In this document: positions 1 through 8,346 of the stretch, one piece after another
Layout of the letters: every line of letters begins with the position of its first letter
Position numbering within the stretch: the stretch's first letter is position 1
Source of the DNA: Planctomycetota bacterium
GTDB taxonomy: Bacteria > Planctomycetota > UBA8742 > UBA2392
Direction: 5' to 3'
Length of the DNA stretch: 33,854 bases
Assembly: GCA_020425695.1 (NCBI GenBank)
Contig: JAGQRE010000030.1
Coordinates: 1 to 33,854, forward strand
The notes under the pieces: model-generated
What the model was told of the DNA's origin: nothing
The model's input: only the letters and a program-made list of their open reading frames with translations
Databases searched by the model: none
Made by a program: the position numbers and the translations under genes

Positions 1-1
1 T

Positions 2-1147
2 GAGTTCAACGGTGTGAAGCAGGTTGAACAGTTCCCGGTCCGGAAGACTCCGATCGTGCACTATAACCTTCCCGTTGAAGTCCCGAACGCTGTGACGAAC
101 CAGCCGGAAATTGACGCTTCGGCGTTCATCTACAACGGCGTCGTCATCACATCTGCCACATTTACCGAGAAAGCTTCGCCGGGTCACGACCTCTGGGCCC
201 AAGCCATGCGCGGCTACGACATCAACGGCGATATGGCCGAGGACTGGGGCTTCCTGTTGTCCGGCAGCGGCTACCGCGCCTACGGCAGCGCCTGGCCTGA
301 CGTCCAGGTGCAGCAGGCGCCGTTCCCGCAGCCAACCGTTGCCGCTGAGGACTACATCGAGGCGTGGGTGCTTTCGATTATGAACCAGCGCTTCCTGCGT
401 GACATCGACGGCAACGACCTGATCGGTGTTGGCGCCAACGCGCCGGTCCAGTACGAGGGTGCGAACTTCGCTTCCATGCCGATTTCGATTCATGAAACGG
501 CTTCTTCTGCGTCGCCGTACAGCCCACTGCTTGCAAACTCACCTCCCTCTGCTGCACAACAGGAAACCACGACCAGCATTCCGCCGGGCGCCGGTTCTAA
601 CGGGATTCAGCGCGTCAATCCGCCGATCAACAACGTTCTTTCATGGTTGGACGGTTCGGGACCGGCCGGTCTCAGCGCCGTATCGTGGCGTGAGCCGCCG
701 GCGAAGAACCTCAGCATCGAAACGACCTTCGGTAACCTTTCTAACGTGCCGGTACCTGACTACTTCGGTGGTGGCGGTGGCATCACCGCACTCGGCGGTG
801 TGTACCTGCGCAACTTTGTAGATGCTTGGGCCGGAATTACTTCAGGTTCGACCCCAACGATCCAGCCTGACGACGGTGTGCTCTTTTCTTACTACCTGTC
901 TGTGGTTGGCAGCCATCTGATCGGCTACGGACTTGGGTTGGCCGACAGCGCTTTCGCCCTGCCGGGTGTCATCAACGACGAAGAAGACATCATGAACGTC
1001 AGCGTCGTGTTTGACATGACGGCATTCATGGCGGCCGGTAAGCGCTTCAACTTCGTGCTGGAAGACCTGCTGCGAATGCAGGACGTCGTCAACGGTGACT
1101 TCATGACACCGGGTATTCTCAGCACACTGCCGGGTACTGATCGCTAG
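2..1147 (+). CDS. Hypothetical protein, 5' end cut by window edge
   Basis: The frame is open from the first bases of the window (reading E-F-N-G before the first GTG at 14) to the TAG at 1145-1147, so the gene very probably begins upstream and at least 381 codons are visible. I do not recognise a family. The protein is rich in Gly, Ser, Pro, Asn and aromatic residues, has no membrane helix in the visible part, and contains a Gly run (about residues 254-258 counted from the GTG at 14), which suggests an exported or surface-exposed beta-rich protein. It lies 78 nt upstream of a lipoprotein gene on the same strand and probably belongs to the same transcription unit as the next three exported proteins. 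No signal peptide can be judged because the N-terminus is missing. Confidence 0.75.
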   Translation, partial: EFNGVKQVEQFPVRKTPIVHYNLPVEVPNAVTNQPEIDASAFIYNGVVITSATFTEKASPGHDLWAQAMRGYDINGDMAEDWGFLLSGSGYRAYGSAWPDVQVQQAPFPQPTVAAEDYIEAWVLSIMNQRFLRDIDGNDLIGVGANAPVQYEGANFASMPISIHETASSASPYSPLLANSPPSAAQQETTTSIPPGAGSNGIQRVNPPINNVLSWLDGSGPAGLSAVSWREPPAKNLSIETTFGNLSNVPVPDYFGGGGGITALGGVYLRNFVDAWAGITSGSTPTIQPDDGVLFSYYLSVVGSHLIGYGLGLADSAFALPGVINDEEDIMNVSVVFDMTAFMAAGKRFNFVLEDLLRMQDVVNGDFMTPGILSTLPGTDR

Positions 1148-1225
1148 AGCTTGGAAGACTGGTTGGAAACTAGAGGAATGCATTTTCGCACACTGTGCGA
1201 ATCACATAAGGCAAGGAAGACAATC

Positions 1226-2365
1226 ATGCGCAAATTACTCGCCATGCTCCCCGCCATCGCGCTCTTTGGGCTTGTCGGTACGGCAGCTCTCAGTAGCACG
1301 GGTTGTGACGGCAAGTTCGCGGGTCCCCCGGGTGGCTCGGTTACAGGCACACCTGGCACAGACCCACTGTTCGGTGTTACACCGTTCACCTTTGCGGCAG
1401 AGAACCCGGCAATCACCGGCTTCTATGACGACGTCTGGTACATCGATCCGGGTCGTGACAGCGATGACGCCCTGAAGCAGCAGCTGCCGGTTTATGCCGA
1501 CTCGATTCAGGCGATGCGCATCGCGGGCTTCAAGGGATATCTCGTCAACTCGCCGCTGGCGACCTATGTCGAGGTCAACAACCAGTATCCGCTGATGCTC
1601 AGCTTCATGAGCCAGTGGTTCCGTCGCAACTCAGACGGCACGCGTATTCGTGAGCTGGATCAGTTCGGTTCTCTGGTCTGGTCGTCGAAGAGCCTCGACA
1701 TCAACTTTGTGACCGGCCCGGTGACCCCGGTGTACGACTCGAACGGCGTTCTCATTGCGTACGAAGTTCTGCGCTCGGAGTACCCAGCATCGGGCGCCAA
1801 CACCAACGCCGTTCTGCACGGCTGGAGTGCCCCGCCGCCGAACAGCCCGGGCGACTTCCCGCCGCCGCAGATCAAGTTCCTTACCAACAATTACAGTGAA
1901 ATCGGGATGGTGCTGCTGACCCAGATGTTTGCGGCCGGCTCACCTCAGCTTACGCAGGCTCTCGGTATCACGATCGGCGACCAGGCGGACAACCCGAACG
2001 TTGAGAACCTCGGCGCGATTCCTCGTCAGGCCATCGGTGGCGGATTCACTCCGGTACCGACTCCGACAGGTGTCTTCGGCGACAACTATGCCGACGCTTA
2101 CCTTGCGGCTCCGGTGTTGAAGCCTTCGACTCCGGGTCACACCGAAGAGGAAGCGGTCATTGAGTATTCCCGCCACCTGGGTGCACTCAACTCAAACCTG
2201 CTGGTTCAGTCTGTCGGCCTGAGCTCTGGTGAAGTGGGTACGCTCACTGACCCGTCGCAGGTTGTCTGGCAGAACGGCTTCGGTTACTCGTTTGTTCAGA
2301 ATGACTTGAACAATCTGAGCAGCATGCACCTTCCGGGTAAGAAGCGTGACCCGAACGCGCCGTAG
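1226..2365 (+). CDS. Putative lipoprotein of unknown function
   Basis: 379 aa. The frame is open from 1151, but the ATG at 1226 is preferred because it follows AAGGAAG (1213-1219, 6-nt spacing) and opens a signal peptide: MRK, a hydrophobic run, then S-T-G-C with Cys27. The -3 residue of this lipobox is Ser rather than the usual Leu, so lipidation is likely but not certain. The mature part begins with a Gly/Pro-rich linker and continues as a soluble domain with many aromatic and Asn/Pro residues, including a PPP run near residue 200. I recognise no family or catalytic motif. Its position between other exported unknowns suggests a cell-envelope role. Confidence 0.75.
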   Translation: MRKLLAMLPAIALFGLVGTAALSSTGCDGKFAGPPGGSVTGTPGTDPLFGVTPFTFAAENPAITGFYDDVWYIDPGRDSDDALKQQLPVYADSIQAMRIAGFKGYLVNSPLATYVEVNNQYPLMLSFMSQWFRRNSDGTRIRELDQFGSLVWSSKSLDINFVTGPVTPVYDSNGVLIAYEVLRSEYPASGANTNAVLHGWSAPPPNSPGDFPPPQIKFLTNNYSEIGMVLLTQMFAAGSPQLTQALGITIGDQADNPNVENLGAIPRQAIGGGFTPVPTPTGVFGDNYADAYLAAPVLKPSTPGHTEEEAVIEYSRHLGALNSNLLVQSVGLSSGEVGTLTDPSQVVWQNGFGYSFVQNDLNNLSSMHLPGKKRDPNAP

Positions 2366-2424
2366 TAGCGCAGACGCCAGGCTTTGAACCCTACGGAATG
2401 AACTAAGAAACTGAGGTTACAGGA

Positions 2425-3741
2425 ATGAAAACCAAGACCTTATTCTGCGCCCTTGCCCTTCTGGCCACCGTTGTGGCGGTCGAAGCATCGGCTGAGGCAC
2501 GCGGATACATGCTGCACCGCACCACGGTCCAGCAACTGTCGAACAGTGCCGAGCTTGTTGTCGTCGGGCAACTCAAGAGTGTCGAGAACGTCCAGCTTAC
2601 AGAAGTCGGACTGGACGCCGCCCGTCACAAGCGCCTGAACGATGGCAGCTTCCAGGATGGCGAAGACTACATTCGCCGTGATGCTGTGCTGCGCGTCAAC
2701 TCGGTCATCAAGGGCACGGCTACGGTCGGCCAGGACATGCGCTTCGTCAGCATCCGCCAGCTCAAGCTGGATGCTTACGACGCCGACCTGCGCGATGGCG
2801 AGGCCATCTACTTCATGAGTCGTCGCGAAGACGGACGCTATGCTGTCCTGAACGACGAGCGTGGCACGGTTTCAAGTCAGGAATCACAGGGTGACCTGAA
2901 CAAGGCCATCGCCTTTGTGAAGGACCTTGTCGCCAAACCGGAAGTCACGACTTCGACCATCGAATCGATGCTGAACTCCATCACCCTCGACGGTTCACGC
3001 ATTTCGATGGACTGCACCGTTGAGCTTTCCTGGAACCACGGAAGCTACACGGCCGCCATGACGGATGTGCAGCGCAACCGTCTGCTGGACCTTTGCAAGC
3101 TGAGCCCGCTCGGCAGCGTTGAGCGCAACCAGCTTCTGACCTGCGTTGGTCGCCACCCCGGCGAAGGCGCACTTGAGGGGCTGCTTGAGATCATGTTCGC
3201 TGACCCAAGCTGGAGCACCACCAGCCTCGGCGCGATGTCGCTTGAGTATGTGGACCGCGGCTTTGCCATCTCCCGCCTGTTGAATGAGTTTGAGCTGGCC
3301 ACGGACGAGAACGTCAAGATGGTGATCGTACGTGCCCTTGGTCTGATTCGTCCGAAGGCTGATTATGATGGCGCTGAGCTGCGCACCCGTACCCTCGACC
3401 TTGTGAAGGGGCTACTCAACGGTGGAACCAGCAAAGACCTGCTTCGTGAAGCGCTGATCGCTTCCCGCGACCTCCGTAGCCAGGACGCTCACGTTGCCGA
3501 ACTGAAGGTTCTGATCGGCAACCGCCACACGAACGGGCTGACGAACGACGAAGTCAATGCCGCCATCATCGCCCTTGCGGCAGCACGTACCGTTGATGCC
3601 AACGGAGAAGTGACCATCCTTGCCAAGGACTACCTTGTGGCTCTGGGTGAAGCGGACGAAGTGTTGAAGCAAGCGGTTGAGTCGTCCCTGAAGTTCCCCT
3701 ACACGACCCTGATTCTGGGCGCTGACGGCAAGGGCCACTAA
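2425..3741 (+). CDS. Secreted protein of unknown function, paralogue of the next gene
   Basis: 438 aa with an Sec-type signal peptide (MKTKTLFCALALLATVVAVEASAEA, cleavage near residue 22-25). The start follows TGAGG (2412-2416) with 8-nt spacing. Residues about 40-150 read as a beta-rich module: V-V-V-G-Q-L, then a segment ending V-I-K-G, then D-G-E-A-I-Y-F-M. This pattern recurs in bacterial exported proteins of unknown role. Residues about 170-438 are mostly helical and look like HEAT-type or other alpha-solenoid repeats, although I could not define repeat borders. The downstream gene has the same order of modules, so the two probably arose by duplication. No catalytic residues are evident. 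Confidence 0.8.
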   Translation: MKTKTLFCALALLATVVAVEASAEARGYMLHRTTVQQLSNSAELVVVGQLKSVENVQLTEVGLDAARHKRLNDGSFQDGEDYIRRDAVLRVNSVIKGTATVGQDMRFVSIRQLKLDAYDADLRDGEAIYFMSRREDGRYAVLNDERGTVSSQESQGDLNKAIAFVKDLVAKPEVTTSTIESMLNSITLDGSRISMDCTVELSWNHGSYTAAMTDVQRNRLLDLCKLSPLGSVERNQLLTCVGRHPGEGALEGLLEIMFADPSWSTTSLGAMSLEYVDRGFAISRLLNEFELATDENVKMVIVRALGLIRPKADYDGAELRTRTLDLVKGLLNGGTSKDLLREALIASRDLRSQDAHVAELKVLIGNRHTNGLTNDEVNAAIIALAAARTVDANGEVTILAKDYLVALGEADEVLKQAVESSLKFPYTTLILGADGKGH

Positions 3742-3811
3742 ACAGAGACCCGCTTACAGCGCCAAGTAGTTTGCCAGGCAAACTAGCGACAGAACTATAG
3801 AGGAAAGAAAC

Positions 3812-5080
3812 ATGCGGAAGGCACTCGCAACATTGGCAGTCGTAGCAGTAGCAGTACTGCTGTCCAGTGCGCTACAGGCTAACTTTACGATGTTTGACCT
3901 GGCCAAGGATTCGATGTTCATCGCCCGCGGCGAGTTCACGAGCCTTGACCGCACAGCCGCCGGCGACCGCTTGACGCTGCGCTGCGACGAGATGATCAAG
4001 GGCGAACTCGCCGACGGTACGGAAGTGACGCTTGAAGCGTTCGAGCCTGCCCCGGCCGACGAAGCTCTGGGTCGTGAAGTGATCGTTTGCTTCAACCTGA
4101 TCAAGGGGAAGCACCTTTTCCTTTACCACCCGTTTGCCCAGCGCAGCTTCATCTTCGAGACGGACGATGTTGCCGCGAAGGGACTGGATCAGAACGAGCA
4201 GTCGATTCGCAACTTCATGGCAATCAATGAACCGCACACCGAAGTGATCATCTCCGAGCTTCAGAAGCGCCTGGAACTGGGCCTTGCCTACGAAGGCCAG
4301 TACGACGCGCCGCTGATCGACCAATGGCGCGCTGAGCTGGTTCGGCAGGCCTCATGGGCCGGCACCCGCGCCGCCAAGGACGCAGCCAAAGCGCTGGTTG
4401 AGCATGCTCTTTTCAAGGACACTGTTACGCTTGACGATCTCCATGCGATCGGTCAGTTGGTTCCGCAGTCTGCCGTAGGCACGCTGGAGCGTGCTTACAT
4501 GCTCGAACTCATTCGTAACGAAGTGTCGGCTCACCCGAACTTCGATGCGCAGATGGTCATGCTTAGCGAAGAGACCTTCGATGCATGCGTCGGCAAGCTG
4601 TCAAACCTCATGGCCCAGGTGGAGAACCGCGAGCTGGTGCTGTCCGAAGTTGGCGCCCTTGCAACGAACCGCAACCTCACCGTTCGCACTCGTGTGAATG
4701 CGCTGCAGATGCTGGAAGTTCTGAAGGACAAGGCGGGGCTGCCGTACGTGCAGAACGCAATCAGCGGAGAGCTGGACAACCCCGAAACGTTTGAAAAGGA
4801 CGTTCTGCGTCGCGCCTTCATGGCCCTGCGCAGCACGCCGGACGTAACCAACATCGACGTCATCACGGCCAGCCTTGAAAGCGATATCTTTGAGGCTAGC
4901 TGGGAGCTTCAGCAGCGCGCCTGGGTTGCTTACGCCATGATCGATACAACCGCGACCAACGCCAAGATTGAAAGCGAGTGCATTGCTTCTGAAGACTTGG
5001 CACGCCGCCGTTTCTTCAAGAAACTGCTGCCCTCATACAAGATGGCCCGCAAGCTGATGATCATTCACAACGAAGACTAA
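3812..5080 (+). CDS. Secreted protein of unknown function, paralogue of the previous gene
   Basis: 422 aa. The signal peptide is MRKALATLAVVAVAVLLSSALQA, with cleavage near residue 23, and the start follows GAGGAAAG about 5 nt upstream of the ATG. The N-terminal module (about residues 30-130) matches the preceding protein in layout: a strand with F-I-A-R-G-E-F, a segment with M-I-K-G-E, then G-K-H-L-F-L-Y. The remaining 290 residues are helix-rich and highly charged. It is separated from its paralogue by 70 nt and is followed within 17 nt by a strong terminator, so it is the last gene of the unit. The function is unknown. Similarity to the previous gene is at the level of pattern only and was not scored. 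Confidence 0.8.
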   Translation: MRKALATLAVVAVAVLLSSALQANFTMFDLAKDSMFIARGEFTSLDRTAAGDRLTLRCDEMIKGELADGTEVTLEAFEPAPADEALGREVIVCFNLIKGKHLFLYHPFAQRSFIFETDDVAAKGLDQNEQSIRNFMAINEPHTEVIISELQKRLELGLAYEGQYDAPLIDQWRAELVRQASWAGTRAAKDAAKALVEHALFKDTVTLDDLHAIGQLVPQSAVGTLERAYMLELIRNEVSAHPNFDAQMVMLSEETFDACVGKLSNLMAQVENRELVLSEVGALATNRNLTVRTRVNALQMLEVLKDKAGLPYVQNAISGELDNPETFEKDVLRRAFMALRSTPDVTNIDVITASLESDIFEASWELQQRAWVAYAMIDTTATNAKIESECIASEDLARRRFFKKLLPSYKMARKLMIIHNED

Positions 5081-5096
5081 AGCTGAATCACGCAAG

Positions 5097-5126
5097 AACC
5101 GGCCGGGGGTTACTCCCCGGCCGGTT
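5097..5126 (+). terminator. Strong intrinsic terminator
   Basis: A perfect 12-bp GC-rich stem (5097-5108 with 5115-5126) with loop GTTACT is followed by TTTTCAATTT. It sits 17 nt after the + strand gene and before the stop of the convergent - strand lipoprotein gene, so it may serve both strands. Confidence 0.93.
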
Positions 5127-5144
5127 TTCAATTTGGACTGCCGG

Positions 5145-6266
5145 CTATCGGCCTTGATTGCGTGAAACAAGCTCGCGTACGCCGGGCATCAGGTCAAGCC
5201 TGGCGTTACCGCCGACAAGGCTGGCTGCGGCCGGCTCATAGTCGAAAAGCTCGAGCTCCCACTTTCCGTCCACGCGCCTGAATGACAGCGTGGAGCGGGC
5301 CTCGCCAAGGTCGATCAGATACGAGAACGTGACTGTCAGCCGAGTGGCTGCCGCGGGCAGAGCCTCAACGTCTGCAGCACCGCTCTGAAGACCACGCAAC
5401 GCGGCCTGCAGGAAGCGTGAGTCAAGTTCGTCGACTGGCTCGCGTCGTCCGTCACTGACCCGGAACGGAAGCTGGGTCGGGCGACCATCGCTCAACGATG
5501 ACATGGCTTCGATTGCGTCTTTGACGGGGCTGGAACCGCCCGGCGTAACAAGGTCCAGCAGTAAACTGGATGCGCTGTAGTTCTCAAAGCTGTCGACAGG
5601 GCTCGGGAAGCTTACGCCGTCCGCTGACACGACCGTGCTGCGCAGGTGCGGCCCCATCAGGCTTTCGACCAACTGCACGGTGACGGGTTTGATGTAGTCA
5701 AGCTCGATTCGCCAAACCGATGCCAGGTAGGCATCGCCGCGAGTGTCGATTGCGGGTGAGAAGTGCCTCCACGCCGCCAGTAACTTGCCCTGAGGTGATG
5801 CATCGGTGTGTTCACTCAGCAGCTTGTCGATGAACAATTCCAGAGTTTCCGGCTTGGCGCGCGGGCTGAAATCCAGCGGCATCATCTGGTTGCTGTAGAA
5901 GCCGAACTCCTGAAACGGCGCCCTGTCGCTGCCGGATGGTTTCGGCTCGGCTGTCTCCCACAGCGTGGTCGCCAGGCGGGCATCCGATTGTCCTGCGTTG
6001 GTTACGGCACGAAGGATCTCTTCCGGTGTTCGGGTCTCGGCCCACGGTTCGCGCAGTTCACGCTCAAGGCGGGCAATTGTCAGCGCCGTCGCGATTGATG
6101 AGTAACGGATTGACTCCAGTTCCTCCATCGAGATCGCGGAGCCGTCATAGCGCGTCAGCGTTGTATCGGTAAGCAGCGGCTCGGGTTCGGGCGGCTCTGT
6201 GTTTGTACTGGCGCAGGCCGTGAACGTCAGCCCAATACAGAACAAGAATGCGATTCGACGTGCCAT
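5145..6266 (-). CDS. Putative lipoprotein of unknown function
   Basis: 373 aa. The N-terminus MARRIAFLFCIGLTFTAC looks like a lipoprotein signal with Cys18 as acceptor; the residue at -3 is Phe, which is unusual. A Pro/Glu-rich linker follows. The rest is soluble and mixed alpha/beta. The C-terminal 60 residues (strands around L-T-V-T-F-S-Y and W-E-L-E-L-F-D-Y-E) resemble a small beta-sheet module of the cystatin/NTF2-like kind, but that is a guess. It is the third gene of a leftward operon, 32 nt after the secretin-like gene, so it may act with that protein in the periplasm. No Shine-Dalgarno sequence stands out before the ATG. Confidence 0.75.
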   Translation of the reverse strand: MARRIAFLFCIGLTFTACASTNTEPPEPEPLLTDTTLTRYDGSAISMEELESIRYSSIATALTIARLERELREPWAETRTPEEILRAVTNAGQSDARLATTLWETAEPKPSGSDRAPFQEFGFYSNQMMPLDFSPRAKPETLELFIDKLLSEHTDASPQGKLLAAWRHFSPAIDTRGDAYLASVWRIELDYIKPVTVQLVESLMGPHLRSTVVSADGVSFPSPVDSFENYSASSLLLDLVTPGGSSPVKDAIEAMSSLSDGRPTQLPFRVSDGRREPVDELDSRFLQAALRGLQSGAADVEALPAAATRLTVTFSYLIDLGEARSTLSFRRVDGKWELELFDYEPAAASLVGGNARLDLMPGVRELVSRNQGR

Positions 6267-6298
6267 GGCGGCATTCTATGGGGTGAGAGCTATCGGGG

Positions 6299-7342
6299 CT
6301 ATTTCTTCTCTGCGGGTTTCGTGTCGATTGCTTTCACGGCGGCTCTTGCGCGCTCAAAATCGTAGTCGCTTCCCCGGAAGACAACCTTGCGGTCACGCTC
6401 AAAACCACCGATCTGCACACTGCCGGCGCCTAGTTCGTTCTCGAACATCTGCCGCAGGGTCGCCACGGCATCACCCGGCTGAATGTAAATCAGTTTCAGG
6501 GTCTGGGTGGTCTCACTAAAACTTGGGTCGGCCTGTTTCGAATCGAGTTGCCGAAGTCGGTTCAACACCATCGCCACTTCATCGCGACGTCCACTCAGCA
6601 GCAACAGGTTGGAACCCTCGTTTACGGTGGCTTTCCACGCTTCGCTGTTCTCACGCAAGCGCTCAATGGCGGCTACGTAGCGCTCTGCCACGCCGTTCTT
6701 CACCGCGTAGCTGTCAACGACCAGGTCATCATCGCGCAGGGCCTGAGTTTCGGCGGCCTCCACGATTACCCAGGCGGCGCGAAGGCGATCGGCGTAGTCC
6801 GTGATGATCATGCTGTGGGTGTTCTCAAAAACTTCGATACTGCCTACGCCTTCGGTCAGTTTCGGGCGGATGCGTGTTGCGACATCCTGAACACTGCTTC
6901 TGCGCAGGTGGACCGACAACGAGCCGAAGTAAAGCCCGTCAAGCGCCTCCGGAGCATCGACGATCACGGCGTTGCGCGCCGCACCATCTGCCGTGTAGAG
7001 ATGATAGGTCGGGCCCGGCATGCCGCCGACTTCGAACGCAACCAGCCCGCACCGCTTCAGCAACTCGAACAACAGCAGCGTGCGCTCGGGTTTGGTTTCC
7101 GGCTGGACGTGCTTTGCTGTGACGCGGCGTACTTGTTCAGTCTTTGGGTCGTTCAACACGTTGCCGTCGTAGATGAAACCGACGCCGATCGATTTCTGCG
7201 CCCAGATCAGTACCTCAGTGACGGGCGCGTTGTCGAATTCAGGCTTGGGTGTCGCCTCCTGGGCGCTGGCCGGCACGAACAGCAGCGCCGCAAAGGCGAT
7301 CACAAGGGCCGCAAGCGCGCCATGGGTCAGTTTGTGAGTCAT
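6299..7342 (-). CDS. Periplasmic secretin N-domain-like protein lacking the outer-membrane barrel
   Basis: 347 aa. The signal peptide ends near A-S-A|Q-E at residue 27. After it come about three repeated alpha/beta modules resembling the N0/N1/N2 (NolW-like) domains of type II/III/IV-pilus secretins: N-A-P-V-T-E-V-L-I-W near residue 38, then S-V-Q-D-V-A with the strand S-M-I-I-T-D-Y-A-D-R, and later L-K-L-I-Y-I-Q-P-G-D-A-V-A-T-L-R-Q-M-F. In GspD/PilQ-type proteins the pore-forming C-terminal domain would follow; here the protein stops after the last N-type module, so it cannot form a secretin channel. It overlaps the upstream transporter gene by ATGA (7339-7342). Its role is unknown; a periplasmic scaffold or adaptor is plausible. 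Confidence 0.75.
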   Translation of the reverse strand: MTHKLTHGALAALVIAFAALLFVPASAQEATPKPEFDNAPVTEVLIWAQKSIGVGFIYDGNVLNDPKTEQVRRVTAKHVQPETKPERTLLLFELLKRCGLVAFEVGGMPGPTYHLYTADGAARNAVIVDAPEALDGLYFGSLSVHLRRSSVQDVATRIRPKLTEGVGSIEVFENTHSMIITDYADRLRAAWVIVEAAETQALRDDDLVVDSYAVKNGVAERYVAAIERLRENSEAWKATVNEGSNLLLLSGRRDEVAMVLNRLRQLDSKQADPSFSETTQTLKLIYIQPGDAVATLRQMFENELGAGSVQIGGFERDRKVVFRGSDYDFERARAAVKAIDTKPAEKK

Positions 7343-8247
7343 ACAGAAACCTCCGTAACCTGCGGTTTGCGCCCGGCGAGAAGCCCGATTCCGACGCCCA
7401 CCAGAAGCATCAGTCCGCCGATGATCTGCAACGGCGTAAGGCTGGACTCGCGGAATACGGCAAACCGCTCACGCAGCAGGAACATGATTAGCAAGGCAAG
7501 TATCGGCTCGCCTAGGATCGTCAGGTTCACGTAAAAGACGGGCACGTACTTTACTACGTAATGAAACAGCGAATGCCCTATCAGCGTTGGGACTAGAATG
7601 GCCCCGATGAGCCAAAACCACTGGTCATTTGCGTATCCGAACAGCGAGTCGCCCGCAATCAACGCAACGATCAGGCAAGTTACACCGCCGACCAGATAAA
7701 GCGCGCCGAGATAACCCGAAAGCGTCATGCGCGGACGCAAACGTCGCCCGGCGCTGTAACTCAGCACAATCGCAAGCCCGCAGGCCAGCACCAGCGCATC
7801 GCCAATCAGGTTCGATGCGTCAAAACGATAGTCGTGCCAGGCGAAGATCAGCAGCCCGCCGATTGCCATGGCCGACGCTGCCAGCATCGTGCGCGTGATC
7901 GACTCCTTCAACCACAGTGCCCCAACGGCGGCGGCCATCAGCGGCTGTGCGCCAAGCAGGACGACGACGCTTTCTTTGGTCGTGTGTTCAAAAGCCAGGT
8001 TGAACAGCCCGAAATGCACGCCGTACATCACGCCGGAGGCGGCCAGATAGGCCAATTCACGCCCATTCAGTTTCTTGAGGTCGCCCCAGATGCGCGGCGC
8101 CACGAAAGGCAGCAGGATCAGTGCAACACTAAGCAGTCTCCAGGCCGCAAGTGCGAACGGTTGGATGTCAGCCAGCAAAATCAACGGCGGCGCCGTCGAA
8201 ACGGCGAGCATACCGAAGATCAGGGCCAGAAGTGGCATACGCGACAT
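7339..8247 (-). CDS. DMT-superfamily (EamA) transporter
   Basis: 302 aa with about ten hydrophobic segments arranged as two five-helix halves, the EamA/drug-metabolite-transporter fold of the inner membrane. Typical signs are P-F-A-L-A-A-W-R-L near residue 30, the L-G-A-Q-P-L-M-A-A motif at the end of the first half, and an L-x-E-P motif (T-I-L-G-E-P-I-L-A) near the last helices. Family members export amino acids, metabolites or drugs, and the substrate cannot be read from sequence. It is the first gene of a leftward operon and overlaps the secretin-like gene by 4 nt. The divergent leucine-dehydrogenase-type gene begins 99 nt away. Confidence 0.9.
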   Translation of the reverse strand: MSRMPLLALIFGMLAVSTAPPLILLADIQPFALAAWRLLSVALILLPFVAPRIWGDLKKLNGRELAYLAASGVMYGVHFGLFNLAFEHTTKESVVVLLGAQPLMAAAVGALWLKESITRTMLAASAMAIGGLLIFAWHDYRFDASNLIGDALVLACGLAIVLSYSAGRRLRPRMTLSGYLGALYLVGGVTCLIVALIAGDSLFGYANDQWFWLIGAILVPTLIGHSLFHYVVKYVPVFYVNLTILGEPILALLIMFLLRERFAVFRESSLTPLQIIGGLMLLVGVGIGLLAGRKPQVTEVSV

Positions 8248-8346
8248 GGCGACAGTTTGCGTTGGAAGCGGGGACTAGCAATGACAATGGCTTTGCATTG
8301 CGCACCAATTGAAGACTAAACTGCATACCCCCCAATAAGGGAAGCC

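Noticed and set aside
6548..7534. Long + strand open frame (328 codons) opposite the secretin-like gene
   Set aside because: The - strand gene has a signal peptide, family-like motifs and a 4-nt coupled start. The + strand frame has Arg/Gln/His-rich composition typical of antisense shadow and runs into the transporter gene.
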